From assembly GCF_900109515.1 (NCBI RefSeq), contig NZ_FOBD01000012.1:156529-220528 (forward strand): a DNA stretch of 64,000 nucleotides, given 5' to 3'. The stretch comes from Paenibacillus sp. OK003 (GTDB lineage Bacteria; Bacillota; Bacilli; Paenibacillales; Paenibacillaceae). Below are positions 24,978 to 32,232 of this stretch, piece after piece (positions within the stretch are counted from its first letter, which is position 1; each line of letters opens with the position of its first letter). Under the pieces are notes generated by a model, which saw nothing but the letters and a program-made list of their open reading frames with translations, ran no database searches and had not been told where the DNA came from. The position numbers and the translations under genes were made by a program.

Positions 24978-25023
24978 CAGCAGGCGACCAGTTCGGATAA
25001 CATCCGAATTTGGCCGCCTGCTG
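24978..25023. terminator. Long hairpin between the small peptide gene and DUF3817 gene
   Basis: CAGCAGGCGACCA pairs with TGGCCGCCTGCTG with one or two mismatches, and an inner TTCGGAT/ATCCGAA stem caps it. It is very stable, but the flanks are only moderately T-rich. It sits 40 nt after the peptide stop and 29 nt after the DUF3817 stop, so it probably serves both. Confidence 0.65.
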
Positions 25024-25051
25024 TCATTGTCATCATTCTTTTCAACAATTC

Positions 25052-25345
25052 TTACTTCCACTCTCTCTTGCGAAGATAGGATTCGAAACCAAATGTTCCG
25101 AAAGGCAATACGCCTGCTACCAATCCCATGAACCAGCGTGAAGCTTTCCACTTCTTCACAACAGCCAAATGTACAAGCGTAATCAGATATAACGGAAAAA
25201 GAATACCGTGAATCATCCCCATAATCATTACCGGGGAAGACATATCGGCTAAATATTTTAGCGGCATGGCTACAAAAATCAACAGCAGTAAGGATACACC
25301 TTCCCAATTGCCTGCAATTCTGAAACGACCTGTGACTGTCTTCAT
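25052..25345 (-). CDS. DUF3817 small membrane protein
   Basis: A 97-residue integral membrane protein with three predicted helices (about 15-33, 40-62, 72-90). The motifs WEGVSLLLLIFVAMPLKY and MGMIHGILFPLYL match the DUF3817 (YdzA-like) family, conserved in Firmicutes and Actinobacteria and without a known function. AAGGTGAG lies 10 nt before ATG 25343-25345; a longer frame to 25411 lacks a site. It is a single gene. Confidence 0.8.
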   Translation of the reverse strand: MKTVTGRFRIAGNWEGVSLLLLIFVAMPLKYLADMSSPVMIMGMIHGILFPLYLITLVHLAVVKKWKASRWFMGLVAGVLPFGTFGFESYLRKREWK

Positions 25346-25605
25346 CCTGTTCAATCTCACCTTTCCAGCAGCTAGTTTGTGAAATATGTAACTTGTTACA
25401 AGATGTTTCAACTTGAAGCCACATCATCTGTAATCATGCAGCTTCTCTTGAAACGTCTTGTTCAGTATACCGCATGGTTCTGGTTCGGAAATGCTTCAAT
25501 TTTGAATAATTAATGACTGAACTATCCGTGCAGGTATTGTTGAGAGTTTTAAAATGGTGTATGAATTCGTAAGCAATGATATGTTTATGTACTTCCCCCA
25601 AAAAA

Positions 25606-26574
25606 TTAGGTAGTAGCACGTTCAATCAGTTGAAATTCCAATTGTTGAGGCTGTAGCTCCTGCTTGCCAAGGACGGCCCATAATCGATGAAAGGCCTGGG
25701 TAGCCTGTTCTGCAATTGGATTATGTATGGTCGTTATTCCAAGCACACGGGACAGTTCAATGTCATCGAAACCAACAATAGCAAGTTTTTGGGGAACTTG
25801 TATATTCTGTTTGCGTGCTTCGGACCAGATTCCGATTGCTGCATAATCATTCGAACATAACACAGCTTGAGGAAGTTCTGGCCCACTTGCCATTCTTCGC
25901 ATCGCCTCTTCTCCGTCAGATGAACTGAACACGGAATATTGATAAGCTTCACGCCATACAGGCAGACCCTTATCTGCCATAAATGATTCATAGGCTTCAC
26001 GCCGACTCTGGGTATTCAGGCTTTCTGCTCTGCCAAAGGCATTGGCAATGCGGGTATAGCCTTTGGACACCAGATGTTCAAGAGCTAGCCTGTAGCCTTG
26101 CGCCTGGTCCATAGCCACTGACGGAATTTCGTCATTCCCCATCCGCTGCCAGGATACAATCGGACCATACTCGCAGTAGGCTTTCAGTTTGTCTGGATGA
26201 TTGACACAGGTCATAATCACCAGTCCATCTACCCGTTTACTCCGCAGATCCTCGAACGCCTGCAATTCAATCTCTTTATCTCCACGCGAAGTATAGATCA
26301 GGGTCTGGAATCCATAATCCATCGCTGTATCAATGAATTGATTCATGAACGTAATAATAATTTCGTTGGTAGCCGATGTGACAATCCCAATTTGCTTGGT
26401 CTGTCCAGTGGATAACGAAACCGCATTTCGGTTTGGGATATAATTTAGTTGTTTCATGATTTCGGTTATTTTCTGCCGGGCCTCGTCACTCACATGTGGT
26501 GAATGATTAATCACTCTGGACACCGTGGCCTTCGAGTAGCCGGACAGCTTCATAATTTCATCGAACTTGGACAC
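25606..26574 (-). CDS. LacI-family regulator, divergent from the GH1 gene
   Basis: A 322-residue regulator with headpiece MKLSGYSKATVSRVINHSPHVS (slightly shortened at the front compared with the usual KPT-DVA start) and a sugar-binding core (IGIVTSATNEIIITFMNQF; IVGFDDIELSRVLGITTI). It starts at GTG 26572-26574, 8 nt after AAAGGAG. The headpiece lacks the first helix residues seen in the other LacI gene of the window but keeps the recognition helix. It is 166 nt from and divergent to the 6-phospho-beta-glucosidase, its likely target. Confidence 0.88.
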   Translation of the reverse strand: MSKFDEIMKLSGYSKATVSRVINHSPHVSDEARQKITEIMKQLNYIPNRNAVSLSTGQTKQIGIVTSATNEIIITFMNQFIDTAMDYGFQTLIYTSRGDKEIELQAFEDLRSKRVDGLVIMTCVNHPDKLKAYCEYGPIVSWQRMGNDEIPSVAMDQAQGYRLALEHLVSKGYTRIANAFGRAESLNTQSRREAYESFMADKGLPVWREAYQYSVFSSSDGEEAMRRMASGPELPQAVLCSNDYAAIGIWSEARKQNIQVPQKLAIVGFDDIELSRVLGITTIHNPIAEQATQAFHRLWAVLGKQELQPQQLEFQLIERATT

Positions 26575-26645
26575 ATGAAGTCTCCTTTCTTGCTGACTTT
26601 CTATGATGAATTACAGTTTGCCTCAAAATAAATAAAAAGTAAAAC

Positions 26646-26674
26646 TTGACGTGTAACCCGTTCCAACGATTAAG
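26646..26674 (+). promoter_or_regulatory. Possible promoter of the GH1 gene with near-palindromic CGTTCCAACG
   Basis: TTGACG (26646-26651), a 17-nt spacer and ATTAAG (26669-26674). The -10 is poor. The spacer holds CGTT-CC-AACG (26659-26668), an imperfect dyad that could be the LacI operator. Confidence 0.35.
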
Positions 26675-26740
26675 CTTTTTTTATGCAGTGCTGCTGTATG
26701 TAATATTCACAATGAATTCATAACGATTGGAGCGATACAC

Positions 26741-28174
26741 ATGACTCATTCTCAACATCCATCATTTCATTTCCCCGAAAACTTTATGTGGGGTGGTGCG
26801 ATTGCCGCCAACCAGGCTGAAGGTGCATATAATTTAGGTGGCAAAGGTTTGTCCACTCAGGATGTGGCTCCCAAAGGTATCATGGGTCCCATTACGGAAG
26901 AACCGACTGAAGATAACATGAAACTGATCGGGATTGACCTCTACCACCGTTATAAAGAAGACGTGAAGCTGTTCGCTGAGATGGGATTCAAGGTATTCCG
27001 TACTTCCATCGCCTGGTCCCGTATTTTCCCTAAAGGCGATGAGCTGGAACCCAATGAAGAAGGCCTTCAATTCTATGATGATCTCTTTGACGAGTGTCTT
27101 AAATACGGAATCGAACCACTGGTCACCCTTTCCCACTACGAGACACCTCTCCATCTCTCCAAGGAATATGATGGCTGGGTTAATCGGAAGATGGTCGGCT
27201 TCTACGAGCGTTATGTGACTGCTGTATTTAAACGTTATCAAAATAAAGTGAAATACTGGCTCACGTTCAACGAAATCAATTCGATTCTGGAAGCACCATT
27301 CATGAGCGGTGGGATCTACACACCAAAAGAGAAATTGAGCAAGCAGAATCTTTATCAGGCAATACACCATGAGTTTGTAGCGAGTGCTTCTGCTGTGAAA
27401 CTCTGTCATGAGATCATTCCAACTGCACAGATTGGTTGTATGATGCTCAGTATGCCGACCTATCCGCTAACGCCGAATCCCGATGACATGATTAAAGTGA
27501 TGGAATTCGAACACAGCAATTACTTCTTCGGAGATGTACATGTGAGAGGCCGCTATCCTGGATACATGAAACGTTACTTCCGTGAAAATGGAATCCAGAT
27601 TCAGATGGAAGATGGCGACGAAGACATGTTGCTCCATACCGTCGACTTCATTTCTTTCAGCTATTACATGAGTATCTGCCAAACGGCTGATCCGGATAAA
27701 CAAGTTGCAGGTGAAGGTAACCTGCTTGGAGGTATACCTAACCCTTACTTGCCTGCAAGTGAATGGGGATGGCAGATCGATCCGCAAGGACTGCGTTATG
27801 TTTTGAATATGTTCTATGACCGTTATCAGAAACCACTCTTTATTGTAGAAAATGGACTGGGCGCTGTGGACGAGCTTATTACCGGACCTGATGGTGAGAA
27901 GACCGTTGAAGATGACTATCGCATTCAGTATTTGAATGATCATCTTGTTCAGGTCGCAGAAGCCATTGAAGACGGCGTTGAAGTTATGGGATATACGTCA
28001 TGGGGATGTATTGATGTGGTCAGTGCTTCGTCAGCACAATTGAAAAAGCGTTATGGTTACATCTATGTCGATCGCCATGACGATGGTTCAGGAACACTTG
28101 ATCGGTATCGCAAAAAGTCGTTCCACTGGTACAAAGATGTCATTGGCAGTAACGGCAAGAGCCTAAAACGTTAA
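26741..28174 (+). CDS. GH1 6-phospho-beta-glucosidase
   Basis: A 477-residue cytoplasmic glycosidase that cleaves phosphorylated beta-glucosides taken up by a PTS. Catalytic acid/base Glu178 is in LTFNEIN and nucleophile Glu370 in FIVENGLG; the entry motif FMWGGAIAANQAEGAY is typical. The C-terminal LKKRYGYIYVD segment holds the Ser/Lys/Tyr phosphate pocket seen in BglA/AscB-type enzymes, which argues for a 6-phospho substrate. No PTS permease is encoded nearby. GGAG is 8 nt before ATG, and a strong terminator follows. It is divergent from a LacI regulator. Confidence 0.93.
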   Translation: MTHSQHPSFHFPENFMWGGAIAANQAEGAYNLGGKGLSTQDVAPKGIMGPITEEPTEDNMKLIGIDLYHRYKEDVKLFAEMGFKVFRTSIAWSRIFPKGDELEPNEEGLQFYDDLFDECLKYGIEPLVTLSHYETPLHLSKEYDGWVNRKMVGFYERYVTAVFKRYQNKVKYWLTFNEINSILEAPFMSGGIYTPKEKLSKQNLYQAIHHEFVASASAVKLCHEIIPTAQIGCMMLSMPTYPLTPNPDDMIKVMEFEHSNYFFGDVHVRGRYPGYMKRYFRENGIQIQMEDGDEDMLLHTVDFISFSYYMSICQTADPDKQVAGEGNLLGGIPNPYLPASEWGWQIDPQGLRYVLNMFYDRYQKPLFIVENGLGAVDELITGPDGEKTVEDDYRIQYLNDHLVQVAEAIEDGVEVMGYTSWGCIDVVSASSAQLKKRYGYIYVDRHDDGSGTLDRYRKKSFHWYKDVIGSNGKSLKR

Positions 28175-28210
28175 GGAATTGTTACAGCTGTAGCAGGTGC
28201 ATTCCTGCTC

Positions 28211-28289
28211 TCCCCCAGCAGAAAACAAGGACATGCATTGGTATACAATGTGATAATGTATTGTTTTCTGCTGAGGGATTTTTATTAAT
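28211..28289 (+). terminator. Terminator of the GH1 gene
   Basis: CAGCAGAAAACAA (28216-28228) pairs exactly with TTGTTTTCTGCTG (28261-28273); the loop carries a smaller GCATTG/CAATGT hairpin. TTTTTATT follows. It may also stop the convergent ROK gene. Confidence 0.8.
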
Positions 28290-28304
28290 ATGGGAGTCCC
28301 GTCT

Positions 28305-29315
28305 TCAGTTGAATTGGACCAGGTCCGGTTCCAATGCTTTCAACGTTAACCATCTCATCCCTGCTTCAAAGTCTTCCTGGAAGGAATCGATCAGAATGAT
28401 GTCAGGATCAGATGGCATCGACAGCTCGGCTTGATACATTTGCCATGCATGAACCACTGCATCTTTCTCAACCATCTTCTGGTAAATCACAACCTGGTCT
28501 GGAGCAAGAATCGCATTTACCATTTGAATCATTTTGCATACTGTTGCAATAAACGCTTCCTTCTCCACTGTATCATACCAATCAACTCCCATAGGAAGGT
28601 ATTTGACCTCCCCGGCCATACCAAGTTTTCCTTTGATCACTTTACCGTCCACATAAATGCCCATGCCTGGAGGATATTTAGTTGGAAAATAAATTCCGAT
28701 GACACATTGATCCTCATCTAACTCTTTTTTTGCGCAATATCCGCTAATTGCAGCGTTCACATCATTTTCCACCATGACTGGTAATCCGAACTGTGCTTCA
28801 AGATCTTCAATCATGCGGACACCTTCTAACTGCCGGTGACTGCTCACCGTAATTTCTCCATTCACGGTTTGCCCCGGAATACCGATACCGATGACTTTAA
28901 TGGAAGCATGTTGAGCCAGTACGTTCCCAATGATTTCATAGAAGTGTCTCTGGTCAAAGGCGTGCATCGTATATTCTTCTCTGAACACCATGTTATCCTC
29001 TAAGTTAATGACAGTGGCTGTGATCAGATCCTGCCCCTGCTTTTCGTTGATATACATGACCAAAGCCAAGCTAAAATCGTAATTATATCTGTAGGTTAAT
29101 GCAGGTCTTCCCCCGTTGGAAGGCACGGTCTCGTCCTCAAACAGTTCACCCAGATCACACAACTCTTTGACCAGTGAATTGACGGTTACTACACTGAGCT
29201 TGGTCAAGGAGGCCAGTTGTGGCTTGGTTGCTGTTTCCACCCTTTTCATGACCTGGCGTACATGGTTTATATTAATTTCTTTCATCAAATACGCGTTCGC
29301 TATTTTCATAAGCAC
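28305..29315 (-). CDS. ROK-family transcriptional regulator
   Basis: A 336-residue regulator. The N-terminal winged HTH (HVRQVMKRVETATKPQLASLTKLSVVTVNSLVKEL) is followed by an ATPase-like ROK domain (IKVIGIGIPGQTVNG, VENDVNAAISGY, GKLGMAGEVKYLPMG). The usual zinc-binding CxCG motif of sugar-kinase ROK members is absent, and no clear sugar-kinase Asp is seen, so it is read as a repressor rather than a kinase. GTG at 29313-29315 (GGAG 5 nt upstream) and ATG at 29307-29309 (after AGGGGTGCTT) are both possible starts. It faces the GH1 gene tail to tail and may govern distant sugar genes. Confidence 0.82.
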   Translation of the reverse strand: MLMKIANAYLMKEININHVRQVMKRVETATKPQLASLTKLSVVTVNSLVKELCDLGELFEDETVPSNGGRPALTYRYNYDFSLALVMYINEKQGQDLITATVINLEDNMVFREEYTMHAFDQRHFYEIIGNVLAQHASIKVIGIGIPGQTVNGEITVSSHRQLEGVRMIEDLEAQFGLPVMVENDVNAAISGYCAKKELDEDQCVIGIYFPTKYPPGMGIYVDGKVIKGKLGMAGEVKYLPMGVDWYDTVEKEAFIATVCKMIQMVNAILAPDQVVIYQKMVEKDAVVHAWQMYQAELSMPSDPDIILIDSFQEDFEAGMRWLTLKALEPDLVQFN

Positions 29316-29374
29316 CCCTACTCCATCGTTTCTTCTCCAATGTAGTAACTATACAATATCTTCAAAGGGTTTAA

Positions 29375-29404
29375 AAACACCCGATGAAAAAACATCGGGC
29401 ATTC
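29375..29404 (-). terminator. Terminator of the acetyltransferase gene
   Basis: CCCGATG/CATCGGG with a 6-nt loop (29380-29399), followed by GTGTTTTTAA on the minus strand. Confidence 0.75.
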
Positions 29405-29429
29405 TAAGGGTTCGTATACACTTCCGTAT

Positions 29430-30017
29430 TTAGCCTCTGCTATACTTCGTTTTGTCTGCTTCCGTTATTTTGCGAATCACTCTGCATGGATTACCCGCAG
29501 CAATTACATCCGAAGGAATGTCTCTGGTAACTACACTTCCTGCCCCGATAATGGTGTTATCTCCAATGGTCACACCCGCAAGCACCGTCACACCGCCGCC
29601 GATCCATACATTATTGCCCACTGTGATGGGACCTACAATTTCAAGACCTTCATTACGTTGTTCCACATCATAAGGATGACCCGCAGTGTAGAACCCACAG
29701 TTCGGAGCAACAAAAACGTTGTCACCAAAGCTGATTTTGGCTCCGTCCAGCATAACGATATTATGATTGCTATAGAAGTTCTCACCAATTTCAATGTTAT
29801 AGCCATAGTCACATACAAACGGCTGCTCGATCAGAAAACGATCCGTCGTTTTTCCAAGCAACTTTTTAATTAGCATTTCTCTCTCGGTAATTTTGCCTGG
29901 ATGAAGCTGATTATATTCGTAGCAAAGCCCCTTCGCGTACAAACGCTCATCAATTAATTCTTTGTCGTAATTCGCATTATACAGCAGTCCCAGTTGTGAT
30001 TTCTCTTTTTCTGTCAT
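29430..30017 (-). CDS. Maltose/galactoside O-acetyltransferase family (LbH hexapeptide) enzyme
   Basis: A 195-residue acetyl-CoA-dependent sugar O-acetyltransferase of the Maa/LacA type. The N-terminal Mac domain (EKEKSQLGLLYNANYDKEL) precedes a left-handed beta-helix (IGENFYSNHNIVMLDGA; ITVGNNVWIGGGVTVLAGVTIG) and the catalytic region NCGFYTAGHPYD with its His. It may detoxify non-metabolised sugars. GGAGG lies 11 nt before ATG. It is 100 nt from the ROK gene and on the same strand; the terminator between them makes it a separate unit. Confidence 0.88.
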   Translation of the reverse strand: MTEKEKSQLGLLYNANYDKELIDERLYAKGLCYEYNQLHPGKITEREMLIKKLLGKTTDRFLIEQPFVCDYGYNIEIGENFYSNHNIVMLDGAKISFGDNVFVAPNCGFYTAGHPYDVEQRNEGLEIVGPITVGNNVWIGGGVTVLAGVTIGDNTIIGAGSVVTRDIPSDVIAAGNPCRVIRKITEADKTKYSRG

Positions 30018-30099
30018 GAATTCTTGTGCCTCCAGCTCTTCTCTATATATTAAAACACTTTATAAAACTATTTTAATTATAGGGGTTAATTTCAATTAA

Positions 30100-31263
30100 T
30101 CAAGTAACCGTATGAACGGTTTGCTCCTTGCGACTAATTGCGTAAACGGCCGACACCAGACCCATCAGGATCAGAACCGATCCCACCCATCCTGTATATA
30201 TAATGGTCGAATGATCGATAACCACCCCACCAATATAGGTTCCGAGAGCAATACCAGCATGTGCAATGCCTGAATTGGTGCTAATTAACGTTTCAGCCGT
30301 TGCCGGTGAGGTTTTGATAATCAGACTATTCTGTACCGGTGTAACGGTCCAGCTTAATGCACTCCAGATACTTAGCAGAATCAAGAAGGCAATTAAAGGC
30401 AACCCGGTACTAAATGGAATAACCGCCATGCTTATGATAAAGGGTATCAGCACGATAATAATGGCTTTGGCTGGGTGCAAGCGATCTGATAATATGCCGC
30501 CGATTCCTCCCCCTGCCACAGCAGCGATACCAAACATCATATAGATAAAGGTGACCATTGTTGAGCTGGCTCCCAGCGCTTCCTGGAGAAATGGTGTGAA
30601 ATAAGCATATAACGTCAAGTGTCCTGCAAGCACAAGCAATGTTGTAACATGGATTGCCAGCATTTTCGGATTCCATAGAGCAGTAAGCTGCTTCTTCAGG
30701 GATACTGCCGGAATCGGCTGCACACGATCCATGGCAATGCCAATGGCAACCATGACTACTGCAGTCAAAATCGCGATCAACATAAACACTTCACGCCATC
30801 CAGCGAGATTACCCACAAAGATTCCGAGAGGTACACCCAGGATCAGTGAAGCACTTCCTCCCATCGTGATAATCCCCACAGCACGCCCTTTATATTGGGG
30901 CTCCACAATACGAGCTGCGAGCGTCAAAGACAGGACAAAAATCAGAGAGCCCGTTGCGGCCCCCAATGCTCTGCCTGCCAAAAGAATATAGAAATTGGCA
31001 CTGAACGCAGAGATGAGATTGCTGATTAGAAAAACGAATAAAGTGCACATATATACTTTTTTACGTTCGAATCTAGCCGTCATATTTAACAAAATAGGCG
31101 CAGATAACGCATAGACGAGTGAGAAGATGGAAATTAAATACCCGGCTTTGGCCAAGGTTAGATGAAGATCTGTTGCAATCAAGTCCAGAATCCCGCCTAA
31201 AATGAGTTCAACGGTACCAACCACAAATGCCGCGATTGCCAGGACATATACTTTTTTATTCAT
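30100..31263 (-). CDS. MFS transporter (AraJ/YdhP-like efflux) under TrmB-type control
   Basis: A 387-residue 12-helix major facilitator. Motifs include LNMTARFERKKVYM (altered motif A), GRALGAATGSLIFVLSLTLAARI (helix 4) and a central cytoplasmic loop near 190. Members of this group export sugars or drugs. The gene has its own promoter, TTGAAA-17-TACTAT, with an inverted repeat over the -10. The TrmB-like regulator lies immediately upstream on the same strand, separated by that gene's terminator. GAGGAGG is 8 nt before ATG. Confidence 0.88.
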   Translation of the reverse strand: MNKKVYVLAIAAFVVGTVELILGGILDLIATDLHLTLAKAGYLISIFSLVYALSAPILLNMTARFERKKVYMCTLFVFLISNLISAFSANFYILLAGRALGAATGSLIFVLSLTLAARIVEPQYKGRAVGIITMGGSASLILGVPLGIFVGNLAGWREVFMLIAILTAVVMVAIGIAMDRVQPIPAVSLKKQLTALWNPKMLAIHVTTLLVLAGHLTLYAYFTPFLQEALGASSTMVTFIYMMFGIAAVAGGGIGGILSDRLHPAKAIIIVLIPFIISMAVIPFSTGLPLIAFLILLSIWSALSWTVTPVQNSLIIKTSPATAETLISTNSGIAHAGIALGTYIGGVVIDHSTIIYTGWVGSVLILMGLVSAVYAISRKEQTVHTVT

Positions 31264-31280
31264 TTTTGAATCCTCCTCAA

Positions 31281-31304
31281 AAGTTACAACTACGATAGTA
31301 ACTT
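31281..31304 (-). promoter_or_regulatory. Inverted-repeat operator at the MFS promoter
   Basis: Perfect 7-bp arms AAGTTAC and GTAACTT with a 10-nt centre. It covers the -10 and the start region of the MFS promoter and lies next to the TrmB-like gene, its most likely ligand. Confidence 0.65.
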
Positions 31305-31323
31305 AATTAAGAGAGGATTTCAA
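31295..31323 (-). promoter_or_regulatory. Sigma-A promoter of the MFS gene
   Basis: TTGAAA (31318-31323) and TACTAT (31295-31300) with exact 17-nt spacing on the minus strand, about 30 nt upstream of the ATG. Confidence 0.7.
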
Positions 31324-31324
31324 T

Positions 31325-31357
31325 ACAAAAAAGCTATTCTCCGAAAGAATAGCTTTG
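31325..31357 (-). terminator. Terminator of the TrmB-like gene
   Basis: AAAGCTATTCT pairs with AGAATAGCTTT around TTCGG-like loop bases; on the minus strand TTTTTTG follows. It lies 12 nt after the stop at 31369 and just upstream of the MFS promoter. Confidence 0.8.
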
Positions 31358-31368
31358 GAACCATCGTT

Positions 31369-32127
31369 TTAATAAATTAATCGCGCCAACAGACGTGCGA
31401 TTTCTTCGTCCTGAAGCAGCTGGTCGCCGTATTTTTTGGTAATTTGAGTAAGAGCGACGTCATGATAGAAATAATCCGTCATGGCTTTAACAATCGGTTT
31501 GGACGTTGTCTTGATAGCCTTCCATGAATCATGTTCGATTCCTGCAAACAAGAGATAGCCATGGTCAACAATAATTAGCTGCGAAGGCTCAAGTTTACTG
31601 TCCTCAAGCATAGGGATTAACGAATATTTACGGGTTAGAGACGTTTGCAGTCCTCCTACAGCCAGGACCTCCACATATACCCCTTCTGCCTCTTTTCTCT
31701 CCAGAAGCTCCCGGTATTTCTCCATTTGCTCGTTCCACGCCAGAAAAAGGATAGATGAATCCGCTTCTTCAATAAGCTGTTCAATATTCGATGCAATGGA
31801 TGATGCATCCTTCAACGTCCAGATATGTTCATCTGTGAATGTACGTTTGATTTTATATGTCTTTAACTCCTCAATATCTTTCTCAAAGTCGGCTCTTATT
31901 TTGAGGATAATGGACTGAAGATCAACCGCCATATACAATTTTTTCTTCCCATGCATAGTTGTTAGGACCGTCCCTTTATCAATAAGACGATTAAGCACTT
32001 CGTATATCTTAGCCTTGGGTACATTGGAGTAATTAACAATGGATGTGGCATCGAGCGGTACATCCTGCGCGAATATAGCCTCGTATACCTGACTTTCATA
32101 TTGTGTAAAACCGAATTTCTGCAACAT
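31369..32127 (-). CDS. TrmB-family transcriptional regulator
   Basis: A 252-residue regulator. The N-terminal winged helix-turn-helix (FGFTQYESQVYEAIF..VNYSNVPKAKIYEVLNRLIDKG) is typical of TrmB, and the C-terminal half (SSILFLAWNEQMEKYRELL, IIVDHGYLLFAGIE, KAMTDYFYHDVAL) is the sugar-sensing domain. Family members repress or activate sugar transport. The start ATG 32125-32127 coincides with the beginning of the fold, although no good ribosome site precedes it; the frame reaches 32223 but without one either. It lies 106 nt after the catalase on the same strand and upstream of the MFS gene, whose operator it probably binds. Confidence 0.82.
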   Translation of the reverse strand: MLQKFGFTQYESQVYEAIFAQDVPLDATSIVNYSNVPKAKIYEVLNRLIDKGTVLTTMHGKKKLYMAVDLQSIILKIRADFEKDIEELKTYKIKRTFTDEHIWTLKDASSIASNIEQLIEEADSSILFLAWNEQMEKYRELLERKEAEGVYVEVLAVGGLQTSLTRKYSLIPMLEDSKLEPSQLIIVDHGYLLFAGIEHDSWKAIKTTSKPIVKAMTDYFYHDVALTQITKKYGDQLLQDEEIARLLARLIY

Positions 32128-32232
32128 GGTTTGGATCGGCGCATCCCTTCTTGGTTGTATCGTTCTATACAGTTTAGACGCCTGAACTTCCCATGTCCAG
32201 TTTATCCCACTGTTCAAAAGCACCCAGGCTGG

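Noticed and set aside
25434..25625. Minus-strand frame of 63 codons downstream of the second LacI gene
   Set aside because: It overlaps the LacI stop in another frame and lacks a ribosome site and recognisable content.
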